NCBI GenBank assembly: GCA_036676235.1
Contig: JAKFDI010000036.1
Span: forward strand, 62,001-126,000
Direction: 5' to 3'
Length of the DNA stretch: 64,000 nucleotides
Source of the DNA: JAKFDI01 sp036676235
Lineage (GTDB): Bacteria > Pseudomonadota > Gammaproteobacteria > Burkholderiales > Burkholderiaceae_C
Each line of letters opens with the position of its first letter. Positions within the stretch are counted from its first letter, which is position 1. The position numbers and the translations under genes were made by a program. The notes below the pieces were generated by a model. That model did no database searches and had not been told where the DNA came from. It saw nothing but the letters and a program-made list of their open reading frames with translations. Below are positions 51,585 through 63,790 of the stretch, piece by piece.

Positions 51585-51621
51585 CAAAAATGACGCCGCC
51601 GCCAGGTGACCGGCGGCGGCG
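51585..51621 (-). terminator. Rho-independent terminator after carB
   Basis: On the minus strand CGCCGCCGCC (51621-51612) pairs with GGCGGCGGCG (51603-51594) around an 8-nt loop, and TCATTTTTGCC follows. Confidence 0.75.
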
Positions 51622-51648
51622 GTGGATGAAGAGTTTCGGCAGTTTAGA

Positions 51649-54901
<3,253 letters not shown>

Positions 54902-54909
<8 letters not shown>

Positions 54910-56065
54910 GGTTCTTTTCCTTGTCCATCAGCGCGACGAAACGGTCGAACAGGTAGCCGATGTCATGCGGGCCGGGCGAGGCCTCAGGGTGACCTTGAAA
55001 GCAGAAGGCGGGCTTGTCGGTGCGCGCCAAGCCTTGCAGCGTGCCGTCGAACAGGCTTACATGCGTGGGCCGCAGGTTCGCCGGCAGCGTGGTCTCGTCG
55101 ACCGCGAAGCCGTGGTTCTGGCTGGTGATGCTGACGCGCCCGTCGTCGAGATCCTTCACCGGATGGTTGGCACCGTGGTGGCCGAACTTCATCTTGAAGG
55201 TCTTGGCGCCCGCAGCCAGCGCCATGATCTGGTGGCCGAGGCAGATGCCGAAGGTGGGAATGCCGCGCTCGACCAGCTCGCGCGTGGCGGCGATGGCGTA
55301 GTCGCAGGGCTCGGGATCGCCAGGGCCGTTGGCGAGGAAGATGCCGTCGGGCTTCAGCGCCAGTGCGTCGGCGGCAGACGCCTGCGCCGGCAGCACGGTG
55401 ATACGGCAGCCGCGTGCCGCCAGCATGCGCAGGATGTTGCGCTTCACGCCGTAGTCGAAGGCCACGACGTGGTGCGCCGGCGCCGCCTGCGCGCCGTAGC
55501 CGTCACCCAACGCCCATTCGGTTTCCGACCACGTGTAGGGCTGCTTCACGCTCACGACCTTGGCGAGGTCGAGGCCGGCCATGCTGGGCGCGGCGCGGGC
55601 GGCGGCCACGGCGGCCTCGACGTGCGCGTCGGTGACCGCCTCGCCCACCGGCAGGCCGAGGATGCAGCCGTTCTGCGCACCGTTCGTTCGCAGCAGGCGG
55701 GTGAGGCGGCGCGTGTCGATGTCGGCGATGGCGACGATGCCTTCGCGCTTCAGGTACTCGGGCAGGGTCGCCGTCTGGCGGAAGTTCGAGGCGAGCACCG
55801 GCAGGTCCTTGATGATCAGGCCCGCGGCGTGCACGCGGCTCGCTTCGACGTCTTCTTCATTGACGCCGTAGTTGCCGATGTGCGGGTAGGTCAGCGTGAC
55901 GATCTGCTGGCAGTAGCTCGGGTCGGTCAGGATTTCCTGGTAGCCGGTCATCGCGGTGTTGAACACCACTTCGCCGACGGTCCGGCCGGGAGCCCCGATC
56001 GAAATTCCGCGCAAGACGGTGCCGTCTGCAAGGGCCAGCAGAGCAAAAGGCAGGACGGGCAGCAC
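54902..56065 (-). CDS. carA: Carbamoyl-phosphate synthase small (glutaminase) subunit
   Basis: Class I glutamine amidotransferase that feeds ammonia to CarB. Visible are LALADGTVLRGISIG, EVVFNTAMTGYQEILTDPSY, SNFRQTATLPEYL, the nucleophile PTFGICLGHQIMALAAGAKT and the catalytic FCFQGHPEASPGPHD. The start chosen is GTG 56065 with GGAG eight bases upstream, giving 387 residues, close to E. coli CarA (382); the frame is open further up but lacks conserved sequence. The stop overlaps carB. Confidence 0.96.
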
Positions 56066-56186
56066 GGGAGAATCTCCGTTGTTGCGCCCAGCTCTGCCTT
56101 GCGACGCGGGGTCGACGCCGGCACGAATCCGGTGAGGAAACTGCAGGAGGTTGCGCTGGGTGCGGATGGTGAAGGTAAACCGCGGA

Positions 56187-56192
56187 AGTATA
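56187..56192 (-). promoter_or_regulatory. Candidate -10 box of carAB
   Basis: Minus-strand TATACT (56192-56187), about 122 bp before the carA GTG. The -35 is unclear. No pyrimidine- or arginine-responsive motif was recognised in the leader. Confidence 0.35.
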
Positions 56193-56308
56193 TCCGCACG
56201 CGCATTCATCCCGGCTCTGAACGGGGCTTCGCGCGCCACGGCGGCGCGGCGTTTGCACGAGTGAAATGCTGCTCTCGCAGCGCTATCCCGAGTGCCGTGC
56301 AGGGGAAC

Positions 56309-56314
56309 TAGAAT
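56309..56314 (+). promoter_or_regulatory. Candidate -10 box of the BI-1 family gene
   Basis: TAGAAT, 50 bp before the ATG. The 299-bp region 56066-56364 holds only this divergent pair of promoters as far as can be seen. Confidence 0.35.
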
Positions 56315-56364
56315 CGGCCGTCCGGGTCAGACCCGCGTCCATGTCCATCAACCACGGAGGTTTC

Positions 56365-57057
56365 ATGAACGAAAGCCTGCAAACCGTCTATCCGGGCGCT
56401 GCAAGCTCCGGCGCTGTCGCGCAACGCAACCGCGTGCTGCGCAACACTTACTGGCTGCTCGCGCTCTCGCTCGTGCCCACGGTGCTTGGCGCGTGGGTGG
56501 GTATCACGACCGGCATCATGTCCAGCATGGGCATGGGCATGAGCGCCATCATCTTTCTCGGTGGCGCCTTTGGCTTCATCTATGCCATCGAGCGCACCAA
56601 GCAGTCGTCCACCGGCGTGGTGGTTCTTCTGGCGTTCACCTTCTTCATGGGCCTGATGCTGTCGCGCATGCTTGCGGCAGTGCTCGGCTTCAGCAACGGC
56701 GCGTCGCTCATCATGATGGCCTTCGGCGGCACCGCGGCGATCTTCGCGGCGATGGCGTCCTTGTCCACCGTCATCAAGCGCGATCTGTCGAACATGGGCA
56801 AGTTCCTGTTCGTCGGCGCGATCTTGCTGCTGGTGGTGGGCGTCATCAACATCTTCGTGCAGTCGAGCGCGCTGATGATCACGGTGGCCGTGCTGGCGAT
56901 CGGCATCTTCTCGGCTTTCATTCTGTACGACCTGAAGCGCATCATCGACGGCGGAGAGACGAACTACATCTCGGCCACGCTCGGCATCTATCTGAGCGTC
57001 TACAACGTGTTCCAGAGCCTGCTGGCGCTGTTCGGCATCTTCGGCGGCGAAGACTGA
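56365..57057 (+). CDS. Bax inhibitor-1/YccA family membrane protein
   Basis: A 230-residue inner-membrane protein with seven hydrophobic segments, the BI-1 (UPF0005) fold. In the family, YccA modulates FtsH, and others are calcium leak channels. Characteristic parts are RNRVLRNTYWLLALSLVPTV, MMAFGGTAAIFAAMASLSTV and the end SAFILYDLKRIIDGGETNYI with conserved Asp residues. A near-perfect ACGGAGG Shine-Dalgarno stands four bases before ATG 56365. A bidirectional terminator follows. Confidence 0.9.
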   Translation: MNESLQTVYPGAASSGAVAQRNRVLRNTYWLLALSLVPTVLGAWVGITTGIMSSMGMGMSAIIFLGGAFGFIYAIERTKQSSTGVVVLLAFTFFMGLMLSRMLAAVLGFSNGASLIMMAFGGTAAIFAAMASLSTVIKRDLSNMGKFLFVGAILLLVVGVINIFVQSSALMITVAVLAIGIFSAFILYDLKRIIDGGETNYISATLGIYLSVYNVFQSLLALFGIFGGED

Positions 57058-57083
57058 TCGGTCGTCTGCGCACCAAGCGAAAA

Positions 57084-57108
57084 GGGACCTTCGGGTCCCT
57101 TTTTCTTT
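57084..57108. terminator. Bidirectional terminator between the BI-1 gene and rlmD
   Basis: GGGACC (57084-57089), loop TTCG and GGTCCC (57094-57099), with TTTTTCTTT on the right and AAAA on the left, so it works for both convergent genes. Confidence 0.85.
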
Positions 57109-57126
57109 GGTACGCGGGCGGGTCGC

Positions 57127-58470
57127 TCAGACCTTGTCGAAAACGGCCATGCTCTCCACGTGCGCCGTGTGCGGAAACATGTTGATCGCGCCCGCGGCAT
57201 TGCAGACGTAGCCCGCCTGGTGCACCAGCAGGCCGGCGTCGCGTGCCAGTGTGGCCGGGTTGCAGCTCACGTAGACGATGCGTTTGGGCGGCTCGTACCC
57301 CGGCACCTCGGCTGCACCCGTGTGCGCATCGGCCAAGGCCTTCGCGAGCGCGAAGGCGCCTTCGCGCGGCGGATCGACCAGCCACTTGTCGGCGTTGCCG
57401 TAGCGCGCAAGGTCGCCCGCATCCACCTCGAACAGGTTGCGCGCGGCGAAGGTCGTCTTGCCGTCCAGCCGGTTGAGCAGCGCGTTCTCGCGCGAGCGGG
57501 CGACAAGCGCCTCGCTGCCTTCGACGCCAAGCACCTCGCGCGCCATCGTTGCGATCGGCAGCGTGAAGTTGCCGAGGCCGCAGAACCAGTCGATCACGCG
57601 CTCGTCGGCGCGCGCATCGAGCAGGCGCAGCGCCTGCGCCACCATCACGCCGTTGATCTGGTGATTCACCTGCGTGAAGTCGGTCGGCTTGAAGGGCATG
57701 GTGATGCCGAACTCCGGCAGTTCATACGCCAGCGGCGAGCCGCCCTCGTCCAGCAGGCGCACCGTATCCGGGCCCTTGGGCTGCAGCCACCACTGCACGC
57801 CGTGGCGCGCGGCGAACTCGCGCAACCGCCGCAGATCGGCATCACTCAGCGGCTCGAGGTGCCGAAGCACCAGCGCCGTCACCTGCGAACCGATCGCGAC
57901 CTCGATCTGCGGCAGCCGGTCGCGCTGATCCATGGATGTGATCAGTTCGGCCAGCGGCACGAGCAGCGCGCTCAGGTGTGCCGGCAGCACCTCGCAACTG
58001 TCCATGTCGGCCACATAGCTCGACTTGCGTTCGTGAAAGCCGACCAGCACCTTGCCCTTCTTGACTACGTGCCGCACCGACAGTCGCGCGCGATAGCGGT
58101 AGCGCCACGACGGCCCTTCGATCGGCCGCAGCACGCGCTCGGGCTTGACCTTGCCGAGATGCCACAGCGCATCTTCCAGTGCGCGCTGCTTCGTTGCGAT
58201 CTGCGCCGACACGTGCAGGTGCTGCATCTTGCAGCCACCGCACACGCCGAAGTGGCGACAGTGCGGCGCGACGCGCTGCGCGCTCTCGCTGCGCAGTGCG
58301 GTCATCGTCGCCTGCTCCCAGTTGTTCTTGCGGCGGTGCACCTGAACCTGCACCTCTTCACCGGGCAGTGCGCCCTCGATGAAGACGACCTTGCCTTCCG
58401 CGTCGTGGGCCACGCCCTGGCCGTCGAGATCGAGCGATTCGACTTTCAGCCATTCGTTCTTCGCTGTCAT
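57127..58470 (-). CDS. rlmD: 23S rRNA (uracil-1939-C5)-methyltransferase RlmD
   Basis: SAM-dependent enzyme making m5U1939. The TRAM domain is N-terminal (WLKVESLDLDGQGVAHDAEG). A [4Fe-4S] site is formed by CRHFGVCGGCKMQ and the later Cys in DSCEV. The methyltransferase domain has VIDWFCGLGNFTLPIA, LVDPPREGA and the nucleophile YVSCNPATLARD. The 447-residue protein ends HVESMAVFDKV as expected. RumA and RlmD are the same family; the rRNA position is taken from the E. coli enzyme. Confidence 0.95.
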   Translation of the reverse strand: MTAKNEWLKVESLDLDGQGVAHDAEGKVVFIEGALPGEEVQVQVHRRKNNWEQATMTALRSESAQRVAPHCRHFGVCGGCKMQHLHVSAQIATKQRALEDALWHLGKVKPERVLRPIEGPSWRYRYRARLSVRHVVKKGKVLVGFHERKSSYVADMDSCEVLPAHLSALLVPLAELITSMDQRDRLPQIEVAIGSQVTALVLRHLEPLSDADLRRLREFAARHGVQWWLQPKGPDTVRLLDEGGSPLAYELPEFGITMPFKPTDFTQVNHQINGVMVAQALRLLDARADERVIDWFCGLGNFTLPIATMAREVLGVEGSEALVARSRENALLNRLDGKTTFAARNLFEVDAGDLARYGNADKWLVDPPREGAFALAKALADAHTGAAEVPGYEPPKRIVYVSCNPATLARDAGLLVHQAGYVCNAAGAINMFPHTAHVESMAVFDKV

Positions 58471-58552
58471 GGGCGAATTATCCCGGCCGGCCTCTGTCCG
58501 GCGTGAGCGAGGGATTCATACTTCATCCAAACCCGTGCGATGCCCGACGACG

Positions 58553-59137
58553 ATGCCGACACCTTTGCGCCTCTCGCCCGCCCCCCGGCAGGTGCTGCTG
58601 TTCTCGGGCCACCGGGTGGACGCGGCCGACCGTCCGACGCCACGCTTTCCAGCAGCGAAGGTGGACGTCGCCGCCGCCGCCATCGCCGCGGCACTCTCGG
58701 ATCTCGACGCGGACAGCCGCGATGTCGCGCTGACACAGGGCGCGGCCGGCGGCGACATCCTGTTCGCCGAGGCATGCCTGCAGCGCGGCGTGCGTCTCGC
58801 GATGCTGCAGCCGCTGCCGCAGGCGCAGTTCATCGAGCGCTCGGTCCTCGCTTCCGCGCACGGCGAACGTTGGCTCGAGCGCTATCGGGTGATCGCGTCG
58901 CGTGCGGCGTGGCCGCCGCGCGCACTGCCTGACAACAACAGCGGGGACGACCCGTTCGCCGCATGCAACCGATGGCTGGTGGACACCGCACTCGCATCCG
59001 GCGCACCCCATCTGCATCTCGTCTGCCTGTGGGACGGCTCGAACGGCGACGGCCCCGGCGGCACCGCGCACATGGTGGCCGAGGTGAAGCGCCATGCGGG
59101 CCACGTGACGTGGCTCGACACGCGCACCCTGTGGTGA
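58553..59137 (+). CDS. SLOG-like domain protein of unknown function
   Basis: A 194-residue soluble protein with a SLOG/Rossmann-like pattern: LLFSGHRVDAADRPTPRFPA, then the glycine motif TQGAAGGDILFAEACLQRGV and LAMLQPLPQAQFIERSVLAS. The same SGH-D-RPRFP and GGDILF-EA sequences occur in proteins that join this domain to TPR or nucleotide cyclase modules, where it is thought to bind a nucleotide or sugar ligand. Here it stands alone. ATG 58553 is chosen; GTG 58535 is possible. It lies between the divergent rlmD and the convergent rpoS. Confidence 0.65.
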   Translation: MPTPLRLSPAPRQVLLFSGHRVDAADRPTPRFPAAKVDVAAAAIAAALSDLDADSRDVALTQGAAGGDILFAEACLQRGVRLAMLQPLPQAQFIERSVLASAHGERWLERYRVIASRAAWPPRALPDNNSGDDPFAACNRWLVDTALASGAPHLHLVCLWDGSNGDGPGGTAHMVAEVKRHAGHVTWLDTRTLW

Positions 59138-59155
59138 ACGCGCGCCCAGAACCGC

Positions 59156-60172
59156 CTAGAAGATCGAATCGCGGCTGATGCCGTTTCGCAGCATGCGCCG
59201 CTTCAGCTTGACGAGCGCTTCCTGCTGGATCTGGCGGATGCGCTCGCGCGTGAGATTGAGGCGGTCGGCCAGCACCTCGAGCGTCTCGGGGTCGCGATCA
59301 TGCAGGCCGTAGCGCCCGGACAGCACCTCCCGCTCGCGATCGTTCAGCTCGTCGAGACCCGACTCGAGCAGTTGCTCGACCTCGCCATTCAGGGCCGAAG
59401 TCATCGGGTTGGTCGCCCCGTCGTCGACCACGCTGTCGAGCAATGAATCGGAGTGACCTTCGGGCTGACTGCGGTCGAGCGGCGCGTCGAGCGAGGTGGG
59501 CTGCTCCGCGTAGCGCAGCAGATCGCTCACCGCCTGCACGGGCCGCCCGATGAACGCCGCCACGTGTTCGACATGAACCTGCCCGTCGTGGCGCCCGTCG
59601 AAGCGGCCCGCCGCTTCGAGCGCGCGGCGCGCCTTGAGCACCTGGTTCAGCTCGCGCACCACGTGCACAGGCAGCCGGACGAGCCGCGCCTGATGCATGA
59701 TCGCGCGCTCGATCGACTGTCGGATCCACCACGACGAGTAGGTCGAGAAACGAAACCCACGCTCCGGCTCGAACTTGCTGATCGAGTGCATCAGCCCGAG
59801 ATTGCCTTCCTCGATCAGGTCCGACATCGGCAACCCGCGGCCGATGTAGTTCTTGGCGATGCTCACGACGAGGCGCAGGTTGTGCTCGATCATCGCCTGC
59901 CTCGCTTCGAAGTCGCCGGTGCGCGCGCGCATCGCGGTGTCGAACTCCTGCTCCGGCGTCAGCAGCGCGGCGCGGCGAATTTCGCGCAGGTAGATCTGCA
60001 GGTTGTTGCCGGCTTCGCCGTCGCCGGACGCGGGGTCGGCATCCGTTCGCTTGTCTGGCGGTGCGGCGAAAGCGCCGTCACGCGGCTCGGCATCGAATCC
60101 GTCACCGCCTGGCTGCCCCGGCGCGCCGCGCGGCATCACCGGGCCGTTCATGGTTTGTCGCCGCCTGTTCAT
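59156..60172 (-). CDS. rpoS: RNA polymerase sigma factor RpoS
   Basis: Stationary-phase and general stress sigma factor. Region 1.2 LQIYLREIRRAALLTPEQEF, region 2 (IEHNLRLVVSIAKNYIGRGL, FSTYSSWWIRQSIERAIM with the -10 recognition helix), region 3 (RLPVHVVRELNQVLKARRAL) and region 4 (LEVLADRLNLTRERIRQIQQ) are complete. Glycine/proline-rich N-terminal 50 residues precede region 1.2. ATG 60172 is chosen; ATG 60151 with AGGCGG upstream is an alternative. It follows nlpD by 31 bp; in other proteobacteria the main rpoS promoter lies within nlpD. Confidence 0.95.
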   Translation of the reverse strand: MNRRRQTMNGPVMPRGAPGQPGGDGFDAEPRDGAFAAPPDKRTDADPASGDGEAGNNLQIYLREIRRAALLTPEQEFDTAMRARTGDFEARQAMIEHNLRLVVSIAKNYIGRGLPMSDLIEEGNLGLMHSISKFEPERGFRFSTYSSWWIRQSIERAIMHQARLVRLPVHVVRELNQVLKARRALEAAGRFDGRHDGQVHVEHVAAFIGRPVQAVSDLLRYAEQPTSLDAPLDRSQPEGHSDSLLDSVVDDGATNPMTSALNGEVEQLLESGLDELNDREREVLSGRYGLHDRDPETLEVLADRLNLTRERIRQIQQEALVKLKRRMLRNGISRDSIF

Positions 60173-60203
60173 CGCTACTGCTCGATTCAAGGCGGCGCGT
60201 CCG

Positions 60204-61142
60204 TCAGCGAGGCGGCAGCAGCTTCGAGGGGTCTATCGGCTTGCCGAGGCGGCGAATCTCGAAGTGCAGTTGCACCCGCTCGGCGTCGCTCGAACCCATC
60301 TCCGCGATCTTCTGCCCGCGCCGCACCGCCTGGTCTTCCTTGACGAGCAAGGTCTGGTTGTGGGCGTAGGCCGTGAGGTAGGTGTTGTTGTGCTTGAGGA
60401 TGACCAGGTTGCCGTACCCGCGCAGGCCCGAGCCGGCGTACACGACGCGCCCGTCCGCAGCCGCCATCACCGGATCACCCGCCTTGCCGGTGATCGCGAG
60501 ACCCTTGCTGCGGCCTTCGTCGAAGGCGACGGCGACCGGGCCGTTGGCGGGCCACGCCCAGTTCACATCGTCATCGCCGTCACGCGGCGGCGGCGGCACC
60601 GGCGGTTGGGGCGCAGGCGGCGTCGCTGCGGGCGCGGGTGTCGGCGATGAAGGCGCCGAGGACGATGCCGCCGGCGTCGCCGGGCGCGCATCGAGCGGTC
60701 GCGTTTCCACCTTCGCCTGTGCCACGGCCCTCGGGCCGGCAGCGCCGGGATCGACGCCCGGCGCGACGACGCGCAGCGTCCGCCCGACCTCGATGACGTT
60801 CGGGTTCTCGAGGTTGTTCCACTTGACCAGGTCTTTCCAGTTCTGGCCGTTCTCGAGCCCGACGCGGATCAGGGTGTCGCCGGGTTTGACCGTGTAGTAG
60901 CCCGGCTTGCCTGCGTTCTCGGCGCCGGGAAGGGCTGCCGTCGTATCGGCCGGGACGGCCGGCGTAGCGCCGTTCGATGCCGTCGCGCCGGACTCGGCGC
61001 GCGGCGCCATGCGGTCTTCGACCGGGGCGCGGTGATTCGGGCTGCTGCACGCGCCAAGCACGGCCGCAGCAAGCAATGCGCCGCACAACTGCACTGCGCG
61101 CGACCAAGCGTCCATTCGTCTTTTCACCATTCGGTGTGTCAC
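60204..61142 (-). CDS. nlpD: Murein hydrolase activator NlpD-like lipoprotein
   Basis: Envelope lipoprotein that activates an amidase during septal peptidoglycan splitting. The signal peptide ends in lipobox VLGAC (near residue 32). LysM is at about 82-126 (YTVKPGDTLIRVGLENGQNW). A Pro/Ala linker leads to a degenerate M23 (LytM) domain. The zinc ligands are missing: AFDEGRSKG stands where HxxxD would be and VQLHFEIR lacks the first His of HxH. This agrees with a non-catalytic activator. Start GTG 61142 has AAGGAAG upstream. The gene is between pcm (8 bp) and rpoS. Confidence 0.92.
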   Translation of the reverse strand: MTHRMVKRRMDAWSRAVQLCGALLAAAVLGACSSPNHRAPVEDRMAPRAESGATASNGATPAVPADTTAALPGAENAGKPGYYTVKPGDTLIRVGLENGQNWKDLVKWNNLENPNVIEVGRTLRVVAPGVDPGAAGPRAVAQAKVETRPLDARPATPAASSSAPSSPTPAPAATPPAPQPPVPPPPRDGDDDVNWAWPANGPVAVAFDEGRSKGLAITGKAGDPVMAAADGRVVYAGSGLRGYGNLVILKHNNTYLTAYAHNQTLLVKEDQAVRRGQKIAEMGSSDAERVQLHFEIRRLGKPIDPSKLLPPR

Positions 61143-61150
61143 TGGCTTCC

Positions 61151-62032
61151 TTATCGTACGAGGCCGGATTTTAGAGGGACGAACTGCACGGCCTCGTGCA
61201 TGGAACGGTGGTGGCCGTGCTCGTTTCGATCGACGACGACGAGCGCCTGACGATCGCCGCCGGTGCGCACCGGAGCGACCAGCCGCCCGCCGACCGCCAG
61301 TTGATCGAGCCAGGCCTGCGGCAGTTCCTCACCGCCCGCCGCCGCGATGATGCTGTCGTAGGGCGCGTTCGGCGGATGTCCGATCATCCCGTCGGCGTAG
61401 ATGAGCCGCACGTTCGGCAGGCGCAGCGGCAGGAGCAGTTCGCGCGCCTTGTCGTGCAGCGCCTTCACACGCTCGACCGACATCACCTGGCGCGACAGCC
61501 GCGCAAGCACGGCCGCCTGGTAGCCGCAGCCCGTGCCGATCTCGAGCGTGCGCCCGAGACCGCCCCCCGCACGCGCACTGGCGCCGTGCATCAGCAACTC
61601 GATCATTCGCCCGACGACCGAGGGCTTGGAGATGGTCTGTCCATGCCCGATCGGCAGGCTCGTGTCTTCGTAGGCCTGGGTGACGAGTGCGGCATCGACG
61701 AACAGGTGCCGAGGCACCTCGGCCAGCGCCGCAACCACCGCCGAGTGGCCGAGGCCGCCCGCGCGCAGCCGATCGGCCATGCGCTGGCGCACCCCGGCCG
61801 AATCGAGACCGAGCCCGGTGGGCGGCATGTGCCGCGCCGAGGTGTCAGCCGCATGCTGAAGCGGCCGCTGCGGCCGCAGCAGGGCGGGCGCAGCAATCGC
61901 GGCGGCGATCGGCGTCTGGCGCGCAGCGAGCGGCGCCTTGCCGACTTCTGCCTGCTTCACCAGCGTCTTCGCCGGAGCCACCATCCGCTCCAGGCGCAGC
62001 GGGAATTTCGGGCCGCCTGGCGCGCCGCTCAC
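61151..62032 (-). CDS. pcm: Protein-L-isoaspartate O-methyltransferase
   Basis: Repairs L-isoaspartyl residues in damaged proteins with SAM. The family motifs are AYEDTSLPIGHGQTISKPSV, motif I RTLEIGTGCGYQAAVLARLS, SVERVKALHDKARELL and YDSIIAAAGGEELPQAWLDQL. The N-terminal 80 residues are Ala/Arg-rich and not conserved. GTG 62032 is chosen because the FPLRLERM segment that follows is typical of Burkholderiales homologues; ATG 61984 is an alternative. The order surE-pcm-nlpD-rpoS is the classical stress cluster. Confidence 0.93.
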   Translation of the reverse strand: MSGAPGGPKFPLRLERMVAPAKTLVKQAEVGKAPLAARQTPIAAAIAAPALLRPQRPLQHAADTSARHMPPTGLGLDSAGVRQRMADRLRAGGLGHSAVVAALAEVPRHLFVDAALVTQAYEDTSLPIGHGQTISKPSVVGRMIELLMHGASARAGGGLGRTLEIGTGCGYQAAVLARLSRQVMSVERVKALHDKARELLLPLRLPNVRLIYADGMIGHPPNAPYDSIIAAAGGEELPQAWLDQLAVGGRLVAPVRTGGDRQALVVVDRNEHGHHRSMHEAVQFVPLKSGLVR

Positions 62033-62090
62033 TGGCCGGCCCTTTGCGCCGTGCGCTCCGGAATGAGCGATCGAGAGCGGCCCCGCGCGT

Positions 62091-62849
62091 TCATGCCGGC
62101 GTCCCGCCAGCCAGCCAGTCGCGCCAGTCGGGCAGGCCCGCATGGTCGGTGAGGTCGATCTGCAGCGGCGTGATCGAGACGCGGCCGTTCGCGGTGGCAT
62201 GAAAGTCGGTGCCCTCGCCGCCTTCGCGTGCATCGCCAGAGGGGCCGATCCAGTACATCGTCTCGCCGCGCGGGCTGGTCTGGCGGATCACCGCTTCGCT
62301 GGCATGGCGCCGCCCGAGCCGCGTGATCACCCGTGGCAGCGTGTGCGCCTCGGCATGGTTGGGAATATTCACGTTCAGCAGGAACGGACTGCGCGACGGC
62401 GGCATGGCGAGCACCTGCTCGATCACGCTTCGCGCCATGCGCGCCGCGGCGTCGAGATGTGTCCAGCCCTTTAGCACCTGCGAGAACGCGATGGCGGGGA
62501 TACCGAACAGATAGCCCTCCATCGCGGCCGCGACCGTGCCCGAATAGAGCGTGTCGTCGCCCATGTTGGCGCCCTGGTTGATGCCCGACACCACCAGATC
62601 CGGACGGCGATCGAGCAGGCCCGTCAACGCGAGGTGGACGCAGTCCGAAGGCGTGCCGTTGACGACGCGGATGCCGTTCGCCGCGGTGAACACCGACAGC
62701 GGCCTGTTCAGCGTGAGGGAGTTCGAGGTACCGCTGGCGTTCTGCTCCGGCGCCACTACATCCAGTTCGCCCAAGCCCTCGCAGGCTTTCACCAGCGCGG
62801 CCAGGCCCGGCGCGAGATAACCATCATCATTGGCAACGAGAATTCGCAT
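62091..62849 (-). CDS. surE: 5'/3'-nucleotidase SurE
   Basis: Metal-dependent nucleoside monophosphate phosphatase. MRILVANDDGYLAPGLAALV carries the metal-binding Asp pair, followed by VVAPEQNASGTSNSLTLNRP, NGTPSDCVHLALTGLL and VSGINQGANMGDDTLYSGTV. The 252-residue length is normal. ATG 62849 is fixed by the conserved start. First gene of surE-pcm-nlpD-rpoS and divergent from the response regulator by 161 bp. Confidence 0.97.
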   Translation of the reverse strand: MRILVANDDGYLAPGLAALVKACEGLGELDVVAPEQNASGTSNSLTLNRPLSVFTAANGIRVVNGTPSDCVHLALTGLLDRRPDLVVSGINQGANMGDDTLYSGTVAAAMEGYLFGIPAIAFSQVLKGWTHLDAAARMARSVIEQVLAMPPSRSPFLLNVNIPNHAEAHTLPRVITRLGRRHASEAVIRQTSPRGETMYWIGPSGDAREGGEGTDFHATANGRVSITPLQIDLTDHAGLPDWRDWLAGGTPA

Positions 62850-63010
62850 GCGTGGATTGTAGGTAGTCACCATGCGGGTCCAGATGACGCAACCGCGTGC
62901 GCGCACCCCGCTTCAAGCCCGTGCGAGGCCGTGCCGCCCCCCGCTTCGCGGTTACGGATCCCCTGCACACGGCTGCTAAAGTCGCGCTCTTTCCCGCACA
63001 CGCTGACACC

Positions 63011-63748
63011 ATGGCCGTGAAGGTTCTGATCGTCGAAGACAACCCTGTCGCGCGCAGTTTCCTCTGTCGCGTCGTGCGGGAGAGTTTCAGCGACACGATC
63101 ATCATCACCGAGGCGGGCGATCTCGAAACCGCACGCCGCAACGTCGCCTCGCAAGGCGGTCAGGCGAGCATCGATCCGGTCGAGCCGTTCAAGCTGGTGC
63201 TGGTCGACCTCGAACTGCCCGACGGCAACGGCATGGAACTGCTGGCCGAACTGGCGCGCTACCCGGCGACGAAGATTGTCACCACGCTCTACTCCGACGA
63301 CGACCACCTGTTCCCGGCGCTGCAATGCGGCGCCGACGGCTACCTGCTCAAGGAAGACCGATTCGAGGTGCTGGTCGAGGAACTGCAGAAGATCGTGCGC
63401 GGCCAGCCGCCGCTGTCGCCCGCCATCGCGCGCCGGCTGCTGACTCACTTCCGCAATGGCCCCGGCGCGGCGCCGGACGCCAGCCTCGCGCCGGCACCCT
63501 CAGGGTTTCAGAGCAGCCGGCCGATGGCGCTCGGCAAGGGCGCGCCGCTGGACCACGAGCGGCTGACCCCGCGCGAGAGCGAAGTGCTGACGTATCTCAG
63601 CAAAGGCTTCACGATCAAAGAGATCGCGAACCTGATGGGCATCAAGTGGTTCACCGTCAACGACCACATCAAGTCCATCTACAAGAAGCTGAACGTCTCC
63701 AGCCGCGCCGAGGCTGCCGTGCTCGCGAGCAAGCAAGGCCTCGTCTGA
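63011..63748 (+). CDS. NarL/FixJ-family response regulator
   Basis: A 245-residue two-component regulator. The receiver has Glu9-Asp10 in IVEDNPVARSF, the phospho-acceptor Asp66 in LVLVDLELPDGNGMELL, and LLKED. A loop of about 15 residues with Gln/Gly (ASQGGQASIDPVEPF) is inserted before the phosphorylation strand. The LuxR-type helix-turn-helix is at the C-terminus (LTPRESEVLTYLSKGFTIKE, KWFTVNDHIKSIYKKLNVSS). It is followed after 42 bp by a membrane protein gene, probably its sensor. The target genes cannot be told from sequence. Confidence 0.93.
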   Translation: MAVKVLIVEDNPVARSFLCRVVRESFSDTIIITEAGDLETARRNVASQGGQASIDPVEPFKLVLVDLELPDGNGMELLAELARYPATKIVTTLYSDDDHLFPALQCGADGYLLKEDRFEVLVEELQKIVRGQPPLSPAIARRLLTHFRNGPGAAPDASLAPAPSGFQSSRPMALGKGAPLDHERLTPRESEVLTYLSKGFTIKEIANLMGIKWFTVNDHIKSIYKKLNVSSRAEAAVLASKQGLV

Positions 63749-63790
63749 CGGTCGGCCGCCGGTCCGGCTGACGAGCCGAGACACTGCCGC

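Noticed and set aside
58540..58932. Reading frame starting ATG 58540 inside the SLOG-like gene
   Set aside because: Its protein is low-complexity Arg/Gly/Pro and it runs out of frame with the conserved glycine motif read from ATG 58553.
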